From assembly GCA_030446525.1 (NCBI GenBank), contig JAUJNC010000246.1, positions 1 to 5,628 on the forward strand: 5,628 nucleotides of DNA. Direction: 5' to 3'. The stretch comes from Armatimonadaceae bacterium. GTDB taxonomy: Bacteria; Armatimonadota; Armatimonadia; Armatimonadales; Armatimonadaceae. The notes under the pieces are model-generated. The model did not search any database and was not told the DNA's origin. It worked only from the letters and a program-made list of their open reading frames with translations. Both the position numbers and the translations under genes were made by a program. Positions 1-5,628 of the stretch are shown piece after piece. Each line of letters begins with the position of its first letter. Position 1 is the stretch's first letter.

Positions 1-432
1 GACTCGAAGAAGCGCCAGTGCCTGGGCAGAAGCCGGGGAGGATTGACCAGCAAGATTCACGCGCTCTGTGATGCACAGGGGCGACCCACTGCTCTGATGC
101 TCACGCCGGGACAGGCCAGCGACCTTAAAGGCTTTGACGGTCTTGCCAGCACCATCGAGGCGGAAATAGTCATTGCCGACAAAGGCTATGATGCCGACAA
201 GCGGGTGCGGCAAGTGCTCACCCAAGCGGCCAAGACGGCGGTCATTCCACCGCGCCGTAATCGCAGGAACCCGGCTTCTTATGATAAAGAGTTGTACAAG
301 AAGCGTCATCACATCGAGAACTTTTTCAGTCGGCTCAAGGACTTTCGCGCCATCGCTACTCGCTTTGACAAGAGCACTGGTAACTTCCTCTCCGGCATCT
401 ATTTGGCTGCGGCCATCATCTGGCTTAATTGA
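1..432 (+). CDS. IS5-family DDE transposase, C-terminal part (5' truncated by window edge)
   Basis: The frame is open from base 1 and gives 143 residues before TGA. It opens with LGRSRGGLTSKIHAL, the conserved motif of IS5-family (IS427/IS1031-like) transposases. The second catalytic Asp sits in IADKGYDAD (codon 178-180) and the catalytic Glu in HHIENFFSRLK (codon 316-318), followed by the typical Lys seven residues later. The tail FRAIATRFDK and LAAAIIWLN is the usual family C-terminus. The first catalytic Asp should lie upstream of the window. A TTG at 43 could be called as a start but is certainly internal, because the family motif begins before it. In this subgroup the transposase is often split over two frames joined by programmed frameshifting; the upstream half is not visible, so that cannot be judged here. 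The visible part has no stop or frameshift. Confidence 0.93.
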   Translation, partial: DSKKRQCLGRSRGGLTSKIHALCDAQGRPTALMLTPGQASDLKGFDGLASTIEAEIVIADKGYDADKRVRQVLTQAAKTAVIPPRRNRRNPASYDKELYKKRHHIENFFSRLKDFRAIATRFDKSTGNFLSGIYLAAAIIWLN

Positions 433-441
433 AAACACACC
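430..441 (+). repeat. putative right terminal inverted repeat of the IS5-family element
   Basis: TGAAAACACACC lies between the last transposase codons and the 3' end of the GH2 gene. Its position and the overlap with the transposase stop codon support an IS end. The partner, expected to read GGTGTGTTTTCA at the left end, is outside the window, so the exact length is a guess. Confidence 0.5.
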
Positions 442-3060
442 TTAGTGCCATTCAACGCGGACAGGACCAGCGTTTGCCGCGCGTACTGTAACGCCGTTTT
501 CGCCGGAGGCATCGAGCATCTTGATCCGCCGTGTCTCACCGGGAGCTACGTCAAAGTAATTATCCTCGAACGCGGCTCCTGTGGCACCTTCCCTCTCCAG
601 GGCCACTTGCCGCGCGAAGGTGCCTGCCGACACTTCAATGGTGCCGCTGATATAGCGAACGTCTAACGCTGTGCGTGGCAAATGTAGATAGCGTTCGCCC
701 GTGAGCAGGTAGAGCGCTTCCCTGCCCGCAAAGCTGGCCTGAAGGAATTCATCGCGGAGGGAGATGGGTCCCAGTTCCACGGTGTCGAGGCAGCGCCGCG
801 ACTGGCCCGGCGGCACTTCCACATTGGTCGCCACCTCGGCGCGCAGGGCGCCGTCGAAGCGGCGCCGGCGTACCACCAGAGCGCCCGAGACCACGTCGGC
901 GGAATCGTTGATGACCCAGATGGCCAACCGATCCGGTGTCCGCTCAAAGGAGAGGAGAACCGGCGCGTAGGCCCGGCGCAGGAAGTAGAAGGCGATCTTG
1001 GGCTCCAGGTAATAGTCGATGACACTCCAGTAGAGGATGGGCCAGGCGTCGTTGAGCCGCCAGACCATGTTTCCCCCACAACGGCGGGAGCCGTCCGCCG
1101 CGCCGTCGGGAACACCCCGCCGCAGTCGCTCAACGCTGCGCTGCAGGTACTCACCATGCGCCGTCCCCAGGATACGGATCAGGTCCTCGGCGGTAGCCGG
1201 GTCGCAGAACGCCTCCAGCGCACCGACCTTATCCCACGAGCCGTCCACCGAACGGTATTGCCACATCGGCGGCCAGGCGGCCTGCCCCGGCGCGCGAATG
1301 GCGGGGTCGTGTTCCGCCGGCCAATACTCCTCGGCAGACAGGAAGCGGCGCATATTTCTGGGCGAGAGCGCACTGACGCGGCCTAGCTCGGACACGAAGG
1401 TCGGGACGGACGACTCGTGCGAGAAGGTCAGTGTGGTATAGTCGTGCCAATCCCCTTCCAGGGGCCAATTCGGACGCTGCCCGCCAAAGGGTGAGGAGGG
1501 GTGGAACGGACGGTCCGGGTCCAGCCGCGCGCAGGCATCCGGCAGTATCTGCTCGAAGAGTTCCCGTCCGATGGTCGGCGCGCCGCCGACAGCAAAGTCC
1601 CAGCCCATGTAGTTCTCGTTACCGCCACACCAAAGCAGGAGGCACGGATGGTTCCGGAGGCGACGGATCACGCCTTCCACCTCTGCACGGCAGTTCTCGT
1701 CGAAGGCGGCGTCGCCGCTGGGATACATCCCATACTCGAACATGAAGTCCTGCCAGACGAGGATGCCGCGGCGGTCGCACTCGGCGTAGAAGTCTGGGGG
1801 AGGAACGTGCCCGCCGCCCCAGATACGCAGCAGGTCCATCCGCCCGTGCTGCGCAAGGTCAAGAAGTTTCTGCGCCCGTTCCGGTTGCCAGCAGTGGCTC
1901 ATCCCCTCGATGGGCGCCCAGCAGGCCCCCTGAAGAAAGAGCCGCTTTCCGTTTACCGCGAACGCAAAGCGCTTTTCACCGCTCGCCTGGTCGGCGGCAA
2001 TAAGGTCAATGGTCCGGATGCCGACCGTCAGGTCGCGCTGATCAACGAAATCACTGCCGCGCCGCAGGCGGACGTGAAGCCGGTATAAGTGCGGCGTGCC
2101 GTGCGTCCAGGGCCACCAGAGACGCGGATCATCAACCGGAATGATGATCTCCTCGTCCGCCGCCGCGCTTCCGCAGGCTACTTCCTGGCCGGTGGGGTCT
2201 ATCAGCGTCCACTCCACGGTTGCTGGCTCTCCTCGGGCAATGACCTGGACACGCACCGTGGCACGCGCGTGGTCCGGAGAAAGCTGCGTGCGAACCCACA
2301 CATCCTCCAGCCAGGCGCTCTCCCGCATATCGAGGACGACGTCGCGGTAGATGCCCACCTTGACGGCGTGGGGCCGCGCACCGAGGTAAGAGCCAAAATC
2401 GTTGGCGGATTTGCGGAAGTACTTGTGCTTGGCGATGCGCCCCACATGTGTCGGGGGCTGCTGTACCTCCCGGACAAAGCGCAGGGGCGCGGAAAAGATA
2501 ATGAGCAGGGTGTTTGTCTGGCCAGGCGGCGCCAGATGGGCTTGCACCGGCACCGCATACTCACGGAACATGTTGTCGAATGTGCCGATGAGTACGCCGT
2601 TGAGGTAGGCAGAGGCGAGGGTATCCAGACCGCCAAAGCGCAGAACTACCGGGCCTGCTTCCCATTTTGGGCTTGCGAACAGGCAGGCATACGCCCAGTC
2701 TTTATCACCGACCCATGCCGACTCCGCCGCGTTTTTGCCGATACGGGGGTCCGGAATGCGCCCATGCGCTAACAGCACATCGTGAGCCTGTGCGGGCAAG
2801 GTGGCGGTAAGCCAGGAGGTGTCCGGCACCGCCACCTCACGCGTTAGAGCCGCGATGTCCGGCTGAGGGGATTCGATCTGCTTGACAAACCAGCCGTCCC
2901 GAAGCGAGAGTGTGGCGCGGCGCCCATGCGGTTTCCCTTTCAGCCATGTGATCCTGTGCCTCGCCAGACGAACTGGCGGCCCGCGCGCCAGAGAGCGCAG
3001 ATTGGCGGCAACCCATTCGCGTTTGCGCAGGGCAATATCGATGTAATCCACCGGCTGCAT
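442..3060 (-). CDS. glycoside hydrolase family 2, beta-mannosidase-like
   Basis: From ATG 3060 this is an 872-residue GH2 retaining exo-glycosidase, most like beta-mannosidases (removal of terminal beta-linked sugars, probably mannose). Numbering from that Met, the sugar-binding sandwich domain spans about 50-220 (WVGDKDW; FGGLDTLASAYLNG), followed by Ig-like domains to about 360. The TIM barrel starts near 370 with FLQGACWAPIEG and LLRIWGGGHVPPPDFY, then GILVWQDFMF. The acid/base is Glu482 in WCGGNEN (codon 1615-1617) and the nucleophile Glu558 in FVSELGR (codon 1387-1389). The C-terminal beta domain runs to a natural-looking end at TAA 442-444. No signal peptide or membrane segment is seen, so it is probably cytoplasmic. 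The frame also stays open upstream to a TTG at 3147. ATG 3060 has only a weak AGG close by. Family similarity begins only near residue 50, so the true start is uncertain. Mannose specificity is inferred; other beta-glycosides are possible. Confidence 0.88.
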   Translation of the reverse strand: MQPVDYIDIALRKREWVAANLRSLARGPPVRLARHRITWLKGKPHGRRATLSLRDGWFVKQIESPQPDIAALTREVAVPDTSWLTATLPAQAHDVLLAHGRIPDPRIGKNAAESAWVGDKDWAYACLFASPKWEAGPVVLRFGGLDTLASAYLNGVLIGTFDNMFREYAVPVQAHLAPPGQTNTLLIIFSAPLRFVREVQQPPTHVGRIAKHKYFRKSANDFGSYLGARPHAVKVGIYRDVVLDMRESAWLEDVWVRTQLSPDHARATVRVQVIARGEPATVEWTLIDPTGQEVACGSAAADEEIIIPVDDPRLWWPWTHGTPHLYRLHVRLRRGSDFVDQRDLTVGIRTIDLIAADQASGEKRFAFAVNGKRLFLQGACWAPIEGMSHCWQPERAQKLLDLAQHGRMDLLRIWGGGHVPPPDFYAECDRRGILVWQDFMFEYGMYPSGDAAFDENCRAEVEGVIRRLRNHPCLLLWCGGNENYMGWDFAVGGAPTIGRELFEQILPDACARLDPDRPFHPSSPFGGQRPNWPLEGDWHDYTTLTFSHESSVPTFVSELGRVSALSPRNMRRFLSAEEYWPAEHDPAIRAPGQAAWPPMWQYRSVDGSWDKVGALEAFCDPATAEDLIRILGTAHGEYLQRSVERLRRGVPDGAADGSRRCGGNMVWRLNDAWPILYWSVIDYYLEPKIAFYFLRRAYAPVLLSFERTPDRLAIWVINDSADVVSGALVVRRRRFDGALRAEVATNVEVPPGQSRRCLDTVELGPISLRDEFLQASFAGREALYLLTGERYLHLPRTALDVRYISGTIEVSAGTFARQVALEREGATGAAFEDNYFDVAPGETRRIKMLDASGENGVTVRAANAGPVRVEWH

Positions 3061-3165
3061 GACCTGGCAAGAAGGATGTCGGCCACCCGGGTGCTGTCTT
3101 CCCCGATCTCGTCCGAGTTTCAGCCCACTGAAACGGCGACATGGCAACGGTTGCAGCCCCCTCGC

Positions 3166-3573
3166 CTAACGCCACAAGAGCGCGTTGGCGCTTCGGTTGA
3201 AGGCATTAAAGGTGCGAGGACTAGGGCAGTGATAGGACCCGTGGAAGGAACGCAGATAACTTGGTTTGCGCCATGCCCTGCGCCGCCTGAAGAAAACATC
3301 CAGAAGGTGCAAATCTGTCGACGCCGAAGTCGGCAGTCTTGGCGCGCAGTGAACCGTGCCAGACCGGTGTGCAGGATGAGGTCGCAGTCTGCGGGCCCGC
3401 TCCAGCCCGAAGCCCGCCTGCACGTCGCACTGCACGAACGGCAGTCCGGCAAATGGTTCGGCGTCGGGAATTTTGTTCAGGTCGGACAGCACGAGATCAT
3501 GGCCCGCAGCCGTCAGACGTGGAACCATGCCCTTGCCGATGTTGCCGCCCGCGCCGGTAATCAGGATACACAA
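3166..3573 (-). pseudogene. NAD-dependent epimerase/dehydratase (extended SDR), frameshifted and truncated
   Basis: The first ~60 residues from TTG 3573 are a good Rossmann start: CILITGAGGNIGKG contains the TGxxGxxG dinucleotide-binding motif, followed by an acidic residue after the second strand (LVLSDL) and FVQCDVQ. After about 3393 this frame loses the family pattern, while expected family segments turn up in the other two frames: DLILHT at 3366-3383, PVWHG at 3353-3367 and TFWMF at 3294-3308, then NQVICVPSTG. Together these resemble the central part of an extended SDR, so several indels have broken the gene. The catalytic YxxxK motif and the substrate domain are not recognisable; intact relatives have about 280-320 residues. 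GAAAGGATAAG upstream can act as a ribosome-binding site, 32 bases after the aldo/keto reductase stop. The 135-residue frame may be called as a gene, but its second half is unlikely to be functional. Sequencing error is an alternative to true decay. Confidence 0.72.
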
Positions 3574-3605
3574 AGTGAGCTTATCCTTTCGTTGCTTTCG
3601 CCTCC

Positions 3606-4559
3606 CTATCCCGCCGTAAGATCGGCCCGCAGCGCCTCGTAGACGCGCCGGGGCACCTCTGGCCCGATGGGGATGTTCTCCGCAGCGTCACAGGCGCGGT
3701 CTACCTGCGCCTCGGTGTTCAGGCCGACGACCAAACTGGTAACGCGCGGGTCGGCCAGGCAGAACTGGAGCGCGAAGTCCGTCCACGAGGCAGGCTCCTC
3801 GCCCAGAACCTCGCGTGCCTTAGCCAGAAGCGCATAGCGGCCCGCCCAGTTTCGGTTCCGGGCACGGTCGCCTTCAGGGGTTTTCCTCGGATCAATGCGC
3901 TCGTCCGTGAGCAGCCCTTCCAGGAACGGGCGGATGGGAATGACGCCGTAGCCCAATTTATCCACCAGGTCGAACAGCGGGTACATCTCCATCTCCAGCA
4001 GGTTGTAGTAGACGACCAGCCCTTCCATCTTCCCTGTCGAAAGAAGCGCTTTGGCGAAGCCGAGCGTGTACGGGAACGGAGCGAGGTACCCTACCTTCCC
4101 CTCAGCCTTCAGGGTGTGGAAGATGTCGAGGGCCTGGTCCAGGCACTCGGCGATGCGCGGGATTCGGTGCTCGTCGTCGTTCGGGTCCGCGCGCAAAAGC
4201 CATTGCACAACATGGATCTGGTCCGTGTGCAGTTCCCGCAGCGCCTCCTCCACCCGCTCGCGAAACTTGGCCACCGAGAAATGAGCGTCTTTGAAGTCGG
4301 GCACAGGCACCTTGATGATGTGCTTGATGTCGGCGCGCTTGGGATGGTCTCTGAGCACACGCTCCATCGCCCAGCGCGTGCCATACTCGTAGGACGAGTG
4401 GAAGAAGTCCACGCCCCGCTCCAGCGCGCGACGCAGGGCACGTTCGCCGGCGTCAGATTTCGGGTCGTCGCTTCCCGGCGTTTTTTCCGAAAAGCGCATC
4501 GGGCCGAAGCAGATCGGGCTGACATAAAGGTCGGTGCGTCCGTAGCGTCGTGGCTGCAT
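3606..4559 (-). CDS. aldo/keto reductase family protein with atypical catalytic tetrad
   Basis: This 317-residue protein has the length and order of a soluble (alpha/beta)8 NAD(P)H-dependent aldo/keto reductase. The start RRYGRTDLYVSPICFG matches the first strand of the family (usually RxLGxTGLxVSxLxFG). The segment GVDFFHSSYEYG aligns without gaps to the usual GVNFFDTAxxYG, placing His54 where the catalytic Asp normally is; Tyr59 and Lys83 (HIIKVPVP) are kept. The strand normally ending in LYQIH reads HVVQWL, so the catalytic His is Leu121. The C-terminal cofactor-binding part is recognisable (FALQFCLADPRVTSLVVGL, 262-280). No Cys-rich 4Fe-4S tail is present. ATG 4559 lies two bases after the dioxygenase stop, which suggests translational coupling; GAGGCG inside the upstream gene is the only ribosome-site candidate. 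Reductase activity on a carbonyl or sugar is the family role, but with half the tetrad altered the chemistry is uncertain. Confidence 0.88.
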   Translation of the reverse strand: MQPRRYGRTDLYVSPICFGPMRFSEKTPGSDDPKSDAGERALRRALERGVDFFHSSYEYGTRWAMERVLRDHPKRADIKHIIKVPVPDFKDAHFSVAKFRERVEEALRELHTDQIHVVQWLLRADPNDDEHRIPRIAECLDQALDIFHTLKAEGKVGYLAPFPYTLGFAKALLSTGKMEGLVVYYNLLEMEMYPLFDLVDKLGYGVIPIRPFLEGLLTDERIDPRKTPEGDRARNRNWAGRYALLAKAREVLGEEPASWTDFALQFCLADPRVTSLVVGLNTEAQVDRACDAAENIPIGPEVPRRVYEALRADLTAG

Positions 4560-4561
4560 GG

Positions 4562-5395
4562 CTATTTCGCCTCGTCCGGGCTGTGCTCGCGCAGCCAGAC
4601 GCGAAGCGGCACATCCTCATCGGTGGGCGAATAGTGGCCGTTGCAGTTGACGCCCCACCCCAGCAACTGCTTGCGGACCGGGTCACTCTGCTCCCACAGG
4701 CTTTCCACCGTCATGTCGTCCTTGGTGCGAATCCAGCGGTAGCCGTAGCCGTAAAACAGCACCTTGCGCGTCACGTCCGACCAGTTGGGACTGGCCGTGT
4801 GCCACAGGCGGCGGTCAAAGAAGACGGCGGTGCCCGGCTTGACAGTGACGGGAATCGCGCCCTCCGGCTGGCCGACGCCGCCTTCAGGCCGCACCAGCGT
4901 ATCGTCCAGGTGGCTGCCGGGGATGATCCAGAAGTTGCCGCGCCCCGGCTCCGAGATGTCGGACAGGAAGTAGGCGACTTTGAGGGACAGGCGCGGGCGC
5001 GGGTGGCTCTCGACCTCGACGTTTATCCTGCCGCTGTCCTGGTGCCAGCCAAAGGTTTTATCGTCTTTCTCCTGTCCGCTCGGAGGCGTCACGATCAGGT
5101 GGGCATGGTACAGGTAGATGTTCCAGCCCAGCATGCCCCAGACCTTGGGCAGCACCTTCTCGTAGTCCACCAGATCGGCAAACAGCGCGTTGTCGGGGAT
5201 GAAGTTGGGGTAGAAAAGCGCCTTCTTCGGGTCGAAACCCTCCGCCACCTTTTTCTGGTGCATATCATCCACGACTTCGGTGAGAGCGGACACCTGTCCG
5301 GGCGAAAGGGCATCCTCCAGGATCAGGTAGCCCTGCTCGTTGAAGAATCGCCGCTCGTCGTTGGTGAGCCGGTATTGCAGGCACGATGCGTTCAT
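4562..5395 (-). CDS. phytanoyl-CoA dioxygenase (PhyH) family Fe(II)/2-oxoglutarate oxygenase
   Basis: This 277-residue protein is a full-length PhyH-type oxygenase, which uses Fe(II), O2 and 2-oxoglutarate to hydroxylate a small molecule, releasing succinate and CO2. The iron ligands are visible as H118 and D120 in GWHQDSG and H199 in DRRLWHTASPN. R210 (VTRKVLF), 11 residues after the distal His, is in the usual place for binding 2-oxoglutarate. The N-terminal ERRFFNEQGYLILEDALS is the standard opening of the family, and NFWIIPGSH with VKPGTAVFFD are conserved core strands. No signal peptide is seen, so it is cytoplasmic. The ATG is supported by AAGGAG eight bases upstream. It is the first gene of the minus-strand set, two bases before the aldo/keto reductase. 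Bacterial members act on very varied substrates, so the name gives a fold and chemistry, not a substrate; true phytanoyl-CoA activity is unlikely. Confidence 0.92.
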   Translation of the reverse strand: MNASCLQYRLTNDERRFFNEQGYLILEDALSPGQVSALTEVVDDMHQKKVAEGFDPKKALFYPNFIPDNALFADLVDYEKVLPKVWGMLGWNIYLYHAHLIVTPPSGQEKDDKTFGWHQDSGRINVEVESHPRPRLSLKVAYFLSDISEPGRGNFWIIPGSHLDDTLVRPEGGVGQPEGAIPVTVKPGTAVFFDRRLWHTASPNWSDVTRKVLFYGYGYRWIRTKDDMTVESLWEQSDPVRKQLLGWGVNCNGHYSPTDEDVPLRVWLREHSPDEAK

Positions 5396-5403
5396 AATCG
5401 TAA

Positions 5404-5409
5404 CTCCTT
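5404..5409 (-). promoter_or_regulatory. ribosome-binding site of the PhyH-family gene
   Basis: On the minus strand AAGGAG stands eight bases before ATG 5395. It is the strongest ribosome-binding site in the operon and fixes the start of the first gene. Confidence 0.8.
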
Positions 5410-5561
5410 ATCGCCGGAAAGAAAAGTAGCGGGGAGAAGGTGGGCATACAGCGCCTTCAACGCCTGTCTTCATTCTACCCGCTCCCGACCGACCCATATC
5501 AGTCAAGCATGCGGACAAGTTTTTTTCTCACGGGGCAGAGAAAGCAGGGACGGGAAGCGCA

Positions 5562-5567
5562 GAGGAG
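5562..5567 (+). promoter_or_regulatory. ribosome-binding site of the divergent plus-strand gene
   Basis: GAGGAG stands seven bases before ATG 5575, an ideal spacing, and supports a real gene start so close to the window edge. Confidence 0.65.
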
Positions 5568-5574
5568 ACAAAGT

Positions 5575-5628
5575 ATGCAGTATGGGCGCTCAGGCCGTTT
5601 TATGTACGAGCAGTTTCTGCCGATGTGG
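5575..5628 (+). CDS. start of a divergent gene, product unknown (cut by window edge)
   Basis: An ATG at 5575 opens a frame that reaches the window end without a stop, giving 18 codons: MQYGRSGRFMYEQFLPMW. The GAGGAG site seven bases upstream and the position across an intergenic region from the operon support a genuine start. The residues are too few to assign a family. A gene divergent from a catabolic operon is often its regulator, but nothing in these residues shows that. A later in-frame ATG at 5602 is possible but lacks a comparable ribosome-binding site. Confidence 0.55.
   Translation, partial: MQYGRSGRFMYEQFLPMW

Larger units (their letters stand above)
1..441 (+). mobile_element. IS5-family insertion sequence, right-hand end (partial)
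   Basis: The segment holds the C-terminal half of an IS5-type transposase followed at once by a short A/C-rich end, TGAAAACACACC at 430-441, that looks like a right terminal inverted repeat. The transposase stop codon TGA (430-432) forms the start of this end, the compact arrangement usual in this family. The left end, the matching repeat and the first part of the transposase lie outside the window, so the outer boundary is inferred. The next three bases, TTA at 442-444, fit the TNA-type target duplication known for some IS5 subgroups, but the other copy cannot be seen. Confidence 0.8.
5396..5574. promoter_or_regulatory. divergent intergenic region, probable promoters for both flanking genes
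   Basis: This 179-base stretch separates the minus-strand operon from a plus-strand start. By position it should carry both promoters. It contains a T7 run at 5520-5526 and a GCATGC palindrome at 5507-5512. On the minus strand TTGACT (5506-5501) and TAGAAT (5477-5472) look like -35 and -10 boxes, but they are 23 bases apart, too far for a standard sigma-70 promoter. No convincing operator was found. Confidence 0.45.

Noticed and set aside
445..666. A 73-residue plus-strand frame directly after the IS element
   Set aside because: It lies wholly opposite the conserved C-terminal end of the GH2 gene and has no IS accessory-gene features.
663..1157. A 164-residue minus-strand frame inside the GH2 gene
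   Set aside because: It overlaps the C-terminal GH2 region in another frame; the GH2 frame is continuous there and keeps family pattern, so this is a shadow, not a frameshifted piece.
1501..2772. Two long plus-strand frames (1501-2088 and 2089-2772) opposite the GH2 gene
   Set aside because: They lie antisense to a clearly conserved GH2 coding region, show no recognisable motif, and are expected shadows of GC-rich codon usage.
2926..3642. A 238-residue plus-strand frame across the GH2 5' end and the SDR remnant
   Set aside because: It was considered as the real gene of this disturbed region, but it shows no recognisable family, while the minus strand carries clear SDR motifs and fits the operon direction.
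4116..4634. A 172-residue plus-strand frame opposite the aldo/keto reductase and the dioxygenase end
   Set aside because: It is antisense to two well-supported genes, with low-complexity composition and no domain signal.
5472..5506. TTGACT and TAGAAT on the minus strand as a sigma-70 promoter for the operon
   Set aside because: The spacer is 23 bases; about 17 is needed, so the pair is not a credible promoter as it stands.

Overview
The window is GC-rich bacterial DNA with densely packed genes. It reads as a small metabolic operon from an uncultured or environmental bacterium. The gene mix (GH2 glycosidase, PhyH-type dioxygenase, aldo/keto reductase, extended SDR) is common in large carbohydrate-using genomes of several phyla, and nothing here fixes the taxon. 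No RNA gene, CRISPR array or phage gene was seen.

Layout. Bases 1-441 are the right-hand end of an IS5-family insertion sequence on the plus strand: the C-terminal half of the transposase and its terminal sequence. It abuts the 3' end of the operon, exactly at the stop codon of the last gene. From there to about 5395 everything is on the minus strand. In transcription order this is a PhyH-family Fe(II)/2-oxoglutarate dioxygenase (5395-4562), an aldo/keto reductase two bases further on (4559-3606), a decayed NAD-dependent epimerase/dehydratase (3573-3166), and a large GH2 beta-mannosidase-like glycosidase (3060-442). Bases 5396-5574 are a divergent intergenic region. A new plus-strand gene starts at 5575 behind a good ribosome-binding site and leaves the window after 18 codons.

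How the genes may fit together (inference). Tight spacing and shared strand suggest one transcript from the region upstream of 5395. A cytoplasmic exo-glycosidase with a dioxygenase, an aldo/keto reductase and an SDR would suit the breakdown or remodelling of an unusual sugar or glycoside; the substrate cannot be read from the sequence.

The most notable points are these. The aldo/keto reductase seems to have lost two of the four residues of its catalytic tetrad (Asp to His54, His to Leu121), while Tyr59 and Lys83 remain. The SDR has family motifs spread over all three frames. The GH2 gene has an atypical N-terminal extension, and a well-formed ATG plus ribosome-binding site lies just inside it but out of frame. 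The IS element ends precisely at the GH2 stop codon. I found no clear evidence of a wholly new biological system.
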